Positions 23,622 through 33,850 of a DNA stretch of 64,000 nucleotides are shown here, in pieces. Source of the DNA: Galerina marginata. Taxonomy: Eukaryota > Basidiomycota > Agaricomycetes > Agaricales > Galerinaceae. The stretch spans positions 2,108,001 to 2,172,000 of the forward strand of contig JAECYW010000013.1 in NCBI GenBank assembly GCA_023014335.1, in the 5' to 3' direction. Made by a program: the position numbers and the translations under genes. Each line of letters begins with the position of its first letter. Within the stretch, counting starts at the first letter, position 1. A model generated the notes under the pieces. That model did not search any database. It was not told the DNA's origin and saw only the letters and a list, made by a program, of their open reading frames with translations.

Positions 23622-23826
23622 CCCCTGCGAAATAAGTAGGTGCCTTTCCAATGGAAAAATTCTGTCAAAGTGAAGGATCAGGAGCGAATTTTTTTCCATA
23701 ATTTCTGTGGTTGGAGGCAGCGTGCTTGCTTGACTGACTCTTATTAACGAGACATTTGCGCGATTATTGTGCCTACCCGTGCAGGACCTTGCAGTGAAAA
23801 CGTATAGAAACTACCACTCCTAGAAA

Positions 23827-24556
23827 ATGAAGAGAAAGGCAACTCCCCCGGCTTTAACGGATACTCCCGGTGAACGAAGCGCCAAAGCCCCTAGGATTGA
23901 ATCTCATGTTTTTCGGCAGGTATGTAATGCTGCTTTCTGTCGAAGGGAAAGACGCTTTATACGTCTGCAGGCGCTTATTGATGAAGTCGGGATCCAAGCC
24001 CCAGACGTTGATGCCTTGAAAAACTGCAAAGTAGCAAATCTGAAGTCCATTTGTACCCGCTGTAAGCTTCCCGTTTCCAAGACAGGCGGCGTAAAGCGGC
24101 CTGTCAGCGTCAAGCAAGACTACATTCAGGCCATTATCCTTCAATTGTTACAACTTCAGGTAAAGAGAAACTCTTCAAGAATCTTCAGTCGTTTACAATT
24201 ATGTTTAGGCTCCAACCACTGGTCCAATACAGGATGGTATGCTCCTTGACGAGCCTGAGTCCAGTGTAGCCCACACCCAGGATTGCCATGTAGGTACCCA
24301 AAGGTAAGGGTTGAGTTCATTTCAAAATGAAGTCCTTAAATTGCTTGACAGGAAAGAGCCGCGCGACCATGTCATTAAAGTCCGACTTTTTAAGAATGCA
24401 CGCGATTTTAGAACGGCCTACAAGATGGAGATATCGCATGCCTATTATTCAAAGCAAGGTATAAAGCTCCGGGATTTGGCTGACGAACTACATCTAAACC
24501 GTCTCTGCGATGTAACCCACCTTCTCAACCAGACATCTGTATTTGCTAACAAATGA
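23827..24556 (+). CDS. small SAP-like protein
   Basis: Four exons, 23827-23919, 23971-24159, 24209-24303 and 24352-24556, give 193 residues (introns 48-51 nt, donors GTATGT, GTAAAG and GTAAGG). The N-terminus is basic (MKRKATPPALTDTPGERSAK). The middle contains NCKVANLKSICTRCKLPVSK then KQDYIQAI, which fits the helix-turn-helix pattern of SAP DNA-binding modules (L..L..C...L.....G.K..YI..I). The C-terminal half reads VIKVRLFKNARDFRTAYK and LRDLADELHLNRLCDVTHLL and is not recognised. The tnp2 transposase at 13-16 kb carries a similar stretch (NIDALKQLCTEKNISIP...YISALL), so this may be a domesticated piece of such an element, though that is inference. It lies head-to-head with the dynamin-like gene, about 200 bp apart, and may share its promoter. 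Confidence 0.65.
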
Positions 24557-25026
24557 CTAGGTGATTCATCCCAAAAATTACAAGCCGATTCTGGTTTCGA
24601 CGGATGGAGCGCTCGATCCCTGCCTAATTCCTATGCTGATGGGAACACAAGGGTTTTTAAGGGTAGTAGAACGAGGAGAGGCCGTTTCAAATTGCGAGCA
24701 GCGTGATTCTTCAATATGAGCCTAATAACATTTAATGCGATGGTACACTGCACTATAGCTATTAGTCAGTTTTACGAGACAAGCCACATTATTGAAATCG
24801 TAAGCCTGAAGGAGTTACTCAATTTGGTGACCAAATCCTGGAACGGATCTCAAAATTTCTGACAGCTCAGGCTTGATTCCTTGATACTCCTCCCACAATT
24901 GGAAGCGCACATATGGCATCAGGAAAGGAGGAGCCATGAATATATTTAACATGGTCGTCCCAACTTCATTCCACCGGCGCCGTCGCTGTCCTTTTCGTTC
25001 CTTCGCGAGCAGTCAGGAGAGGTCGC
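24557..25026. other. no gene seen
   Basis: Contains the first part of the local direct duplication (CCAACTTCATTCCA at about 24958, again at 25099). Confidence 0.4.
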
Positions 25027-25350
25027 ATGCCAAACATCACTCTTCATGATTTTTGGAAAGCCTCGCGCCGCGTTAAGCATGGCAGGATTAAAAAGACGTC
25101 CAACTTCATTCCATCGACACCGTCCAAGGCACCGTCACTGTCCCATTCCGAACGACATATTTCTTCGCGTGCATTGTCGGGAGCGGTCATGCCGAACATC
25201 ACTCTTCATGATTTCTGGAAAGTCTCGCACCGCGTTAAGCATGGCAGGATTAAAGAGACTTCTGACCTGCGAAAGAGCGGCTCCACAACTGGTCCACAAA
25301 CCCAGCGAAAGGTATCGTGCGTAATTTCAATTCAGGTCAAACTGGACTAA
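25027..25350 (+). CDS. short ORF with internal in-frame duplication
   Basis: The frame starting at the ATG at 25027 encodes two copies of MPNITLHDFWK followed by RVKHGRIK (starts at 25027 and 25189, exactly 162 bp or 54 codons apart), separated by a Ser/Pro-rich linker. The duplication extends upstream into 24958-25026. The frame closes at 25350, and a GTATCG donor at 25309 could lead to a further exon. I do not know the family; the conserved TLHDFW core suggests a short protein-interaction motif. It may be the 5' part of a decayed gene. Confidence 0.4.
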   Translation: MPNITLHDFWKASRRVKHGRIKKTSNFIPSTPSKAPSLSHSERHISSRALSGAVMPNITLHDFWKVSHRVKHGRIKETSDLRKSGSTTGPQTQRKVSCVISIQVKLD

Positions 25351-25503
25351 TAGCTGTCCAGCGTAATTCAGTCAGGATCGAGAAGCACCAGGGGTTCGAC
25401 AAGCTAGAGAGCCAGAAAGATGCTCAGGATAGCGCGCCAGTGAGTCGGCCATCGCAGTCAATATAGTACTTCTAACGAGACGCCTTCAAATCAGCTAGAG
25501 TTG

Positions 25504-27106
25504 ATGTCCCTTCCGCTAGATATTATGACGGTTTTTCTGGATCATGTAACTAAAAGCGGGTCAAGAACTTCCTTGGTCTCGCTTTCGCAGACCTGCCGAG
25601 CGCTCCGTTTATGGTGCAGGCGTATTTATCTTCAAGAGGTAGGGGTGGTCATCTTCCAAATCGACTGCACCACTATCAGATTACTGAACGAAGTTCCACC
25701 AATTGCGATTGCAATCCTTATGAACTGCGCTGAACTCCAGGAATGCAGCAATATCTGCTTGGAACTCGACCCCCCGCATTTGGTCGAATTCAATTGCGAA
25801 ATATACGAGTTCATTGCAAAATGCTCCATCTCGTCTTTCTGCCTCCAGTTTCACGATACAGATAAATCTCTACTCAGAGACAACCGCACTTATTATAACC
25901 TTATTTCCCTCATTGGATCACTCGGGCCTGGTTGCTCGACCATCAATATCCGAAAGACCGTCGGGTATGAACCTCACGCGCGTTTCCACCATCGCCAGGG
26001 GTATTTTTACGCTCAGCAAGTCGAGGCTGGATCTGACTCGCCTTTCCACCACCATTGCCAGGATGACATTTCCCGTTACATCGATCTCAACGCAGTTTTT
26101 CTGCCCATTATGAACGATGTTTTGGCCTGCAAGATTGATACAGATTTTTTCTGCACCCCACTTCTCCGGCTCGTTTTCCCGATGTTCTTGCGGGGGGGAT
26201 CAGTCTTCGATTTTTCCGTTGATTGTTCAACTGGGAGTGAATACAGCACCACTCTCGGTCTTCTGCACTTCCCTTTACTGGAAACATTCAGAGCCACTGT
26301 TCACGATCCCTCGCCGATTTTCCTACCGGACTACTTCATCCTGCGCCATGCGCATCTGGAGGACGTCACGCTTGTAAACTCTGTCGGTCGACATGTCCAC
26401 TTGCCAAGCAACAGGGCAAACGTTTTGCGGCTTCCGACTCTGAAAACACTTAAAATTTCAACAAGTTATACCAGATGGATCCCACAAAACACCTCCGTCC
26501 TTTCATCCCTGCATATACAACCCGTGAAATGTACAACCTATCCCGACAGTGCAGCTTTTTGTGAGGCTGTCAGGTCCTTGACTGCGATCTTAATCTCCAC
26601 CAACTCCCTTCAGTTCGCCGATAATTTTAAAGTTATCATCGAATTCCCGGCACGCCTATCGCGACATATCTGGTTATCTTATCATGACCCGGCACTCAAC
26701 TGTAGGTGCTCTGCTGCAGGTGACAGACGTTTGGAGATTCACAATGTCAAAACACTCGAGCTGTCAATTGATGACTTCGAGGAGAGATGTTATGTGCGTA
26801 ATAAATACTTAAATCACTTATTTGAATTTAAATCTGCGAGTCTAGATCTATCTCCTACGGTGGTTGAAGGTGTTTCCAGCCTTAACAACTCTAATATTAG
26901 ACTGCGAGAGCATCGGATACTGCGTAACATCCCATCAACTTTCGGCGATAGTATCTGAATGCTGCTGTTACCTCCAGTGTGTTCGTTGCTTGGTGGATGA
27001 CCGGGCGATGGTTTGGGAGCGTAAAACAAGTCCAGGGTTCCCGGATGTGTGGGTTGAGACTTCTTGGCTCCCATTTCCGCAGATCCCGAGAGTCCACGCG
27101 GTATAA
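25504..27106 (+). CDS. F-box-like protein
   Basis: Exon 1 is 25504-26793 and exon 2 is 26846-27106, joined in phase by a 52-nt intron (GTGCGT...GTCTAG), giving 516 residues. The N-terminus fits an F-box (MSLPLDIMTVFLDHVTKSG, then LVSLSQTCRALRLWCRRIYL), the module that links a substrate receptor to SKP1 in an SCF ubiquitin ligase. The rest shows irregular leucine-rich segments typical of fungal F-box proteins (LLHFPLLETFRATVHD; RLPTLKTLKIS; VKTLELSIDDFEE; WLKVFPALTTLILDCE). Without the intron exon 1 would run 55 more codons in a frame with poor leucine periodicity, so the splice is preferred. The coiled-coil paralogue B begins 185 bp downstream on the same strand. Confidence 0.75.
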
Positions 27107-27290
27107 ATCCATCTATCCCATCTCGGTATGTAATACACATACAAATTTGAACGTAGGTATCTTCATCAGTTTTTGGGGAGCACGAAATCTATCACGTGAT
27201 TTTGTTGGAACGCTGATGAGTGTATACAAATCTCTCACTCTTTCCAATTCTTCTCAACATTCTTTCGTCGTTCTTTGCATTCTTCTCTTC

Positions 27291-28001
27291 ATGAATCTGC
27301 AGATTTTTGGATTCCCTGGCATATCTATCCTCGACGATGGCGCCAGGTTTTCCATCCATTCGTCGAACCAGATTAAGTCGGAACTGGGCAGGTATTACAT
27401 GAGGGACAGAGTACATAGATTCCTTTCCTTTCCAACGTCGAAAGTTCTAACCACAAATCAGTTTATAGACACTGATATGCATCAGGAAGCAGAGAAATAC
27501 AAGACCCAGCGGCTCCTTTCTCATGCTCATGTCCGTGGGCTGCTTTCTCTCGCAAACCAATGCGCGACGGTACAACGAGACGAAGAATCCCAGGCAATGC
27601 TGAATGTAGGGAGCTATCGGGATGAGCACACAGCTCAAACTTCATATCAACTCGCGCGGCGCGCACGTGAAACCCTCGTAGCAGAGGAAAACTTGGCGAT
27701 GGCGAAACTCAGAGAGTGCCAGCTAGTCATACTCATGCTCGAAGATAGTATTGAAGAAGCACGAGTAAACATCGCAGACGCGGACTGTCAATTGACATCT
27801 GTCGTAGGCCATCTACATTGTCGCAAGCTTTCCATTCCCCGTGCCATTATCCCGCCGCCGCATGCCAGGCTCCTTCCACCAAGAAGCCAGATCACCCAGC
27901 AAACTAGCCCGATACTGCACGATGGCGAGGGGGCGGAGACCTCTGCAGAAGATTCAAACCGCAGCTTGGCTGCTTACCATAGTCAATTCCCATTTGATTG
28001 A
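27291..28001 (+). CDS. coiled-coil protein, paralogue B
   Basis: Exon 1 is 27291-27410 and exon 2 is 27462-28001, joined by a 51-nt intron (GTACAT...AATCAG), giving 219 residues. N-terminus MNLQIFGFPGISILDDG, then SSNQIKSELG, comparable to SSSQLKTLLGQ in paralogue A. The central coiled coil reads HQEAEKYKTQRLLSHAHVRG, VQRDEESQAMLNV, ARRARETLVAEENLAMAKLR and VILMLEDSIEEARVNIADAD. The Pro/Ser-rich tail ends FPFD. It is a diverged copy of the gene at 18761-19512, in opposite orientation. Confidence 0.65.
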   Translation: MNLQIFGFPGISILDDGARFSIHSSNQIKSELGRYYMRDRVHRFLSFPTSKVLTTNQFIDTDMHQEAEKYKTQRLLSHAHVRGLLSLANQCATVQRDEESQAMLNVGSYRDEHTAQTSYQLARRARETLVAEENLAMAKLRECQLVILMLEDSIEEARVNIADADCQLTSVVGHLHCRKLSIPRAIIPPPHARLLPPRSQITQQTSPILHDGEGAETSAEDSNRSLAAYHSQFPFD

Positions 28002-29564
28002 CCGCCCATGGAGAACGTTCGCTGTATAACTAGTCTACCACCGCCATGTACATGTACATCGATTTGATTTATAACAGGAATTACCAATCATCCTCCGAGT
28101 CGAGTCACCTCTACCTACATCACGATTCAGACCATCACCCTCCGGGTCATCTCTACCTACATCACGATTTGGACCCTTCCTAGGCCAACAGCCGGCAGCG
28201 ATCGTGCTCCGTGGACGATAGTAAAATGCCAATGAGAATCTTTCGCCAGATGTGGAGAAGATTCTCCTCCCAAAAACGAACGCCGGAGCATAGGAATAGT
28301 TTGTGGCACCGCCTTAAGGCTTAAGCCTCGTGTAAATCCTTTGCCAAGTTTGGGGGACAAATCGTCTTCAAAAATGACTATATTTGGCGGAATTTGATGG
28401 CAGGGTGAGGCTTTCTCAAGCCACTTCACTCAAAACTCAAAATAATCTCGTTCTAGATCTAGGCGCTTTTTGAGTGGCCGTTCTGTGTACTCAATAGGAA
28501 ATCCTTGTCCAAATTTGGAGGGCGAATCGTCTTCAAAAATGACTATATTTGGTCAGAAATTGATGGCAAGGTGAGGCTTTGTCAAGTTCCTCGGTCGACT
28601 CGCTCAACGCTCGAAGTAACCTCGCTCTAGACACTTCTTCCTAGGTCAACAGACCTCGGCGATTCTCATGAATTATCCTTGTCCAAATTTGGAGGACAAA
28701 TCGTCTTTAAAAATGACTATATTTGGTCAAAATTTGATGGCAGAGTGAGCGTCAAGCTAATCAGTCGACTCGCTCTAGACACTTCTTCCTAGGTCAACAG
28801 ACCTCGGCGATTCTCATGAATTATCCTTGTCCAAATTTGGAGGACAAATCGTCTTTAAAAATGACTATATTTGGTCAAAATTTGATGGCAGAGTGAGCGT
28901 CAAGCTAATCAGTCGACTCACTCAGCATTCAAAATAATCTTGCCATAGGCGCTCCTTAAAGTGAGGCAATTCGTCACTATCGCATGCGAATCTTATTATT
29001 CCTGAACTATGGCCATGAAAGATGAGGCTTTGTCCACGGAGAAAGGCACATGCAATGAAACCCAAAATAATCTTGCTCTAAGTGCGTCACTTGCATTATT
29101 CTGAACTATGCGACGCTGCTTGGAATAGAACAAGCAGCCGGAGAATTGCTATCGTTTAAGACCCAGAACCACCCTGCGCCGTTACGATTATCATTATGTT
29201 AGAGCAGCGCCGAAAAGGGCAGCGAAACTTCGTAAAATTAGCCAAAGGAGAAGGGAACTGACAATCTCTCTCTTGGCGCTGGTTAAACATTATCCCTGAA
29301 CTACACCGTGCGGGTACACGTTGTATCAGTCGCCCAGAAGTTTGGCGTTTTGGTAAGATATCTTAGTCGTCGTGGGCACTCAAAATAACGGCACTCCCAA
29401 TATTGGAAAAAATTGACATGGAGAACCGCTATCGCTGATGAACCTTACATAGATATCCGGATCCACTCGTTTGGCGTTTGATACAATATAATCAGTCTCG
29501 TTCAGCGCTCACCCGAAGTCATTCACTGCTGAAGCCCAACACTCTACCTCAAGTTCGTAGTCAT
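28002..29564. other. repeat-rich intergenic region
   Basis: Holds the 148-bp-type tandem repeat (28220-28960) and a short repeat of CTCTACCTACATCACGATT at about 28108 and 28151. From 28960 to 29564 no gene is visible. Confidence 0.5.
28220..28960 (-). repeat. tandem/dispersed repeat array, five units
   Basis: GACTATATTTGG with upstream AATCGTCTT[CT]AAAAAT recurs at about 28345, 28505, 28690 and 28840, and a more diverged unit (TCGCCAGATGTGGAGAAGAT) lies at 28238. The last two full units are nearly identical over about 148 bp: ACACTTCTTCCTAGGTCAAC starts at 28631 and 28779. On the opposite strand the unit matches the pair at 18304-18490. There is no spacer-repeat architecture. Confidence 0.8.
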
Positions 29565-31154
29565 ATGGAAAATACTGGGTAGGTTTCACCTCTTCACGAT
29601 ATCCATATTTTGTTTACTTTTATTCTAGCCAACAAACCCCCTCGTATTATGACCCCAATGACCCAAGCCTCGTCTCGGGCACCAACGACGCGATCGCTGC
29701 CGAAGGTCACCGTGCAAATGACTTGCCAGAGGCCACGCACTGGCTCTCGGAAAACGATCCAGCCTCTGATTGGATGTCTTTTGGTGTACGTGTGATGATT
29801 TGATATCATAGGTCGTTCGCAGTCTTACAACATTGCCCTCCAGCCTTTGGATATAAATCCAGACCTGGGTTTGGTCGAGTCTGATCTCAACGACCATGGG
29901 ACGCCTTTGGCGTCGCTTCAAACACTGGTATGACGATTTTTCATCATATTTCTTCGCCATCTTACAGCATCCGTCGTCCAAGGGACTGTTCGACTTCCTT
30001 CCCGACCCATCCTCGCAAGCAGGCCTGGCGGTCTTTAATACCAATTCGGCAACCTCAGCGATTGTGCCATCGTCAGCCCCCGTAGTGGCTGGGCCGTCGT
30101 CGGCCACCACTTCACAAACCTACCGTTGGCGTGATGGGGCTATCAGTACAAACAAGAAAATCAAATCGGCTAAATCTCAATCCAAAACGAGTCTCAGCGG
30201 GGAAAAGGGTGGCGAACCCATTCCTGAACCAAACATCTTGAAATATACCAAAATATTTTTTTGCGCCTACGCCATTGCGAGCGTCGAGGTCGTTCCCGTC
30301 ATTTCTGCTGCTACGGCCCGTTTCTGGGAAGATAGACAAGTGGAGGCGATCGCCTCTGGCAGGAGGCTCTTCCCTCATGAATCTAACCAACTTTCTGACC
30401 GAAGCGCGGTTAAAATTAAGGTATGGCCAAATTTCCGTGTCTCGATTCAATACTGAGCCCCACCAGCTCTTCGAAGCCCTCGGTAGCTATGGAGTGTTCG
30501 CAAGAGTGATCGTTCGGAACATACTCTTCGAACGCTACGGCCTTGTGGCCAAGTCTACCCCGACCCTTACTGGTGAACACGAAGCTGTCACCAGGCGTAC
30601 CAACGCTGAACACGCTCATACGGTAAGATGCCGCCCATAGCTGAAGACTTCTAGTTTAACGTTTATGTGCAGGGCAATGAGCCCGACTTCGCAGATTGGT
30701 GTGCGAAGGAGTTCGGGATACGGTTCTTCTTGGCCACAATGACTTCTTTAGCCGCCATTTTCCCAGATGCTTTTCCAGATAGGTTTACTGCCGACTTAGT
30801 TGCGTTCTGTCACTGCAATGTAAGCATGTCTTCCTTGATCATCCCTTTTGCCTGATCCACAATCATTGAAAGGTTCGGCTGGGGTTGGAAGAGCATCGAA
30901 ACGGAGTGTTCAATCCGGTCGCTCCCAAAGGCCTCTACAACCGAGTTTTACCAGACTATCGGCGCCGTGTCACGGAATTCGATATGGACCCAGAAACACA
31001 TGGTAGATTCCAAGCTATGTGCACGTTATGGTGGGAGGAAGGACTGTGAGTCTCACCTTCTGATGCAATATAACACAACTGATCGCTCGGCAGTCAAAGG
31101 AGGCAAAAGAAATTTGCTGAATTAGCCTATCAAGAACTGATTGCATCCGACTAA
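29565..31154 (+). CDS. eight-exon orphan gene
   Basis: Exons 29565-29578, 29629-29785, 29823-29927, 29968-30420, 30467-30622, 30673-30819, 30873-31045 and 31094-31154 join in phase to 421 residues. Introns are 37-54 nt with good donors (GTAGGT, GTACGT, GTATGA, GTATGG, GTAAGA, GTAAGC, GTGAGT). The N-terminal third is acidic and disordered (YYDPNDPSLVSGTNDA; ATHWLSENDPASDWMS), then Ala/Ser-rich. The C-terminal half looks folded and helical: LFEALGSYGVFARVIVRNIL, then EPDFADWCAKEFGIRFFLAT, VRLGLEEHRNGVFN and TLWWEEGL. No known domain or catalytic motif is recognised. The consistent splicing over eight exons argues for a functional gene. Confidence 0.68.
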
Positions 31155-31586
31155 ATCGCCTCTGGCTAGCTTCTCATTCCGTCCCGTCACTCTCCTTACC
31201 ACTGATTTTGCCACCTTTGTCCCCGCTCGTCTTATTCTCGAAACGTCCATCAGCCTCTGCCTATGCCCAGAATTGACTCGTTGCACAGTGGAATTTGCTT
31301 TATCGGAAAATAGTAGTAAAGATAGAATGTCGAAGAAAACCCTGTTTTAAATTTTCAAAAAATAGCTGGTTTGTAATAGTAATCATCACCTACGAGAACT
31401 ATGTTAAGAAGAATCATATTTTCAAATGCCCAATTGAGAGCCGACCATGCGCATGCTTGCGCGGGCCTTGAGTGCACCTGCGTCGGTCTTGCGCAAGGTT
31501 CAAAGCACTTGCGCAAAGATTTCTTCGTTTCAGGTGTTAAAAACAATTTTCGGCTATAAAATGTAAGAATACTAACAGCCTGCTCC
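31155..31586. other. intergenic, possible short-ORF promoter
   Basis: Includes several TTGCGC/GCGCAA motifs (31450-31520) and a TATA-like GGCTATAAAAT at about 31551, 35 bp before the ATG of the short frame at 31587. Confidence 0.4.
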
Positions 31587-31784
31587 ATGAACTCTTATCT
31601 TAAAAAAGCTGCTGCCGTTTCTGCGCAAGCTTTTTTAAGCACGACGGCAGATGTAAATCAGGCTAACTTTGACAGTCACAAGCGCGCAAGCTGGTATTAC
31701 CACTTTCAAAGCAATCCGGCGGTCGCACAGATACATACTACATATAATACTGGTTCCTGGGGAGGGAGCTATAATACAAATTAG
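31587..31784 (+). CDS. possible small protein, 65 residues
   Basis: The uninterrupted frame starts MNSYLKKAAAVSAQAF and ends TYNTGSWGGSYNTN. The composition (Ala/Ser, aromatic and Asn/Gly-rich tail) looks protein-like and a TATA-like box lies 35 bp upstream. The first 50 bp form a 12-bp stem (31599-31610 with 31628-31639, 17-base loop). It could be a real small gene or a piece of a transposon. No homology is known to me. Confidence 0.35.
   Translation: MNSYLKKAAAVSAQAFLSTTADVNQANFDSHKRASWYYHFQSNPAVAQIHTTYNTGSWGGSYNTN
31599..31639. repeat. 12-bp inverted repeat (stem-loop)
   Basis: CTTAAAAAAGCT and its exact complement AGCTTTTTTAAG flank a 17-base loop, inside the small ORF. Confidence 0.8.
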
Positions 31785-31954
31785 CATAAATTCGCATACT
31801 GCAACACTTTGCCACAAGCGAAGTTGTGGTAAAATGGTACCCAGATCGAGTTCTGGATGTCAAAATCCCTATCCTGGTAGTACGGCTCCGAGTTCAGGAG
31901 TCCTGTACCGTCCCAGCCGTAGTATCGAGCTATACGAACATGCACGCATTGGTG

Positions 31955-32070
31955 AAAGAGCACGAACACCGAACGGATACCGCCCCGAGAACGGAGAAGC
32001 GGATCCGAGGCGATCGAGATCATTTGTAAATTCTATATTTAGATACATCAGCGTCAGTTCTTTGGCGCCT
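31955..32070 (+). repeat. dispersed degenerate repeat, copy 2
   Basis: Same order of blocks as 3780-3890 (GAGCACGAACAC, CGGAT, GAAGCGGATC, CTATATTTAGATACATCAG). It is part of a decayed element; its borders are not visible. Confidence 0.45.
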
Positions 32071-33850
32071 ATATTATGACATCTACTATCGCAATTTTTT
32101 TTCAAAATGCTTAATGTACCAGCCTCTCAGAGCATAGCCGCCACGGTCGCAGGATTTAAGAGAGCTTAACTCCCTAAGAAAATAAATATGAGGTTGTTGT
32201 AATCCTTGCACTCGGGTTTCTTTCCAATACCGAAGGCAACAATAATCGTTGTACGGTTACTAAAAAAAATGTTTACTCTAAATTCACTTTCATATTAATT
32301 TCAACGTTACTGTTCTCGTTGACGTCGTCTTCGACGATTACGAGCCTCTACGGAATCGTCGGCCCGTTTGATACAGCCAATCAGATCGTCCGCCGAAAAC
32401 ACCGAGAGTCAGATCAACAGCCACCAACGCTGATTAATATTGATGCAGCTTTCTACCCACCACCACCAACCTCCTTCCTTTCCCTCCTGGCTTGCCCCGC
32501 CGTTCAAAGTCTCAAGAATATGTCTAGTAAGTTATGCTTTGAAATGTCCTTTGTTATATTACTTATCTTTCTAATCTCAACTTGAACAGGTGTTCTACTG
32601 TACGAATAACCCCCGCGTCACAAGCCCCCCCCTTCACGTCGAGGGCTGTGGCCGACGTTCCAACGACTTCGGGTGGAAACAGGATGAAAGATGACGAAGG
32701 AAGACCCTGGAGGTGGAGACCCGCCCGGTACGTCGCGAGACGAGTCGTATTTCGTCTCGTCTCGCTTTTCTTCTTACTCCACACGCCCGTTGCCCACCAC
32801 TCATTCGAGCCGCGATAGGCTAGTTCCGGGCCCACTGCCTCTGCCTACGCCGATACCGACCCCGACCCCGACCCCGCCTACGCCACCACCTCCCAGTGCA
32901 GCCTCCGCTTTTGGTCTCTACGAAGCACCCGCCGCCAGCAGCACGACCGCTGCTGCTTCTACGACACGAATACGCCAGGGTTCGACAGCAGCAGCAGCAG
33001 CAGCAACAACACTACTGCTGCTCCGCTATCGTTATCAGGATGGGGTGGGGTGGAGGCAACAAATATCGTTGCCTCCTCACTCTCACCTCTCCCACCATCC
33101 CTCGCACATCCCTGGCGCTCGTCACCGACGCGTCACCCGTCGGCTGCCCCTCCGCCCTTCTCATTCTCCACTCACCCGGCTTACAACGATCACCAGCGAA
33201 CACTTCCCGCGAAGAACGAAGACGAACGCCGTCGGGTTCGCGTTCGTCGGCGCTTTGGACCCCTTCCTCCTCACCCCCCTCTCACTGCCCATTATGCCGC
33301 CTGGCGACGTCTCCCTGGAGGGCCGTAGGCTGACGCCGACAATTAGGAGAAGCGGGGTGAATGGCAGGCAGCTCCTGCCTTTCTACCCGCGTTGGAGGGA
33401 GACGCCAAGTAATGATACATACTTGCTGGGTACATGGGCAGTACCTGTTATTTCTTCCTTCGACTCCGAACACGTCAATTCTTGTATTTCTGTTCTCACC
33501 TCCGAAAACGAATGGTAATGTCTGAATTTGGCCATCATCTTTTAGGTTTTTGGAAATTGCTTTCTTAATTTCAAATGTTGTGTGTCAATTTATAGCTAAT
33601 TTGATAGTGATTGTTCTTTCACTGAGAAAGAACAGAAAAATTAGGGATGGGGTCAGTGAGTGAACAAAAAGTTGCTGATCGGTTTTTCCCCCGGGACATT
33701 GAGAATTCCTAAATTGAATTTTTGAAATGGTTTTTCGAAAACAGAGGAAACAAAAACAAAAGCAAATTTAACGAACCCCGAAGAGTCCACATAAGTTAAG
33801 TGCTAGGCTGAGATAGATAAGTCTGGATTTGGCCGGTCGATCGATTTCGA
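32071..33850. other. GC-rich low-complexity region
   Basis: Contains pyrimidine-rich and simple-repeat DNA: CCGACCCCGACCCCG around 32860 and a CAG-type run at 32986-33005. A 275-codon plus-strand frame (32691-33518) is Pro/Ser/Thr/Ala-rich and lacks any domain, so it is better explained by base composition than by a gene. From 33520 to 33850 the sequence is AT-rich and contains a perfect 8-bp hairpin (GTTCTTTC / GAAAGAAC, about 33612-33632). Confidence 0.45.

Noticed and set aside
26794..26958. Continuation of the F-box frame to the stop at 26958
   Set aside because: The other frame after a canonical 52-nt intron continues the leucine-rich pattern (WLKVFPALTTLILDCE), so this part is intron plus shadow frame.
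28620..28930. CRISPR-like array
   Set aside because: The units are about 148 bp, nearly identical throughout and contiguous, with no short repeat plus unique spacer structure; the host is also a eukaryote.
32691..33518. 275-codon plus-strand ORF as a protein gene
   Set aside because: It is Pro/Ser/Thr/Ala-rich, overlaps simple repeats, has large open frames on the other strand and other phases as well, and shows no domain or splice pattern; high GC explains its openness.
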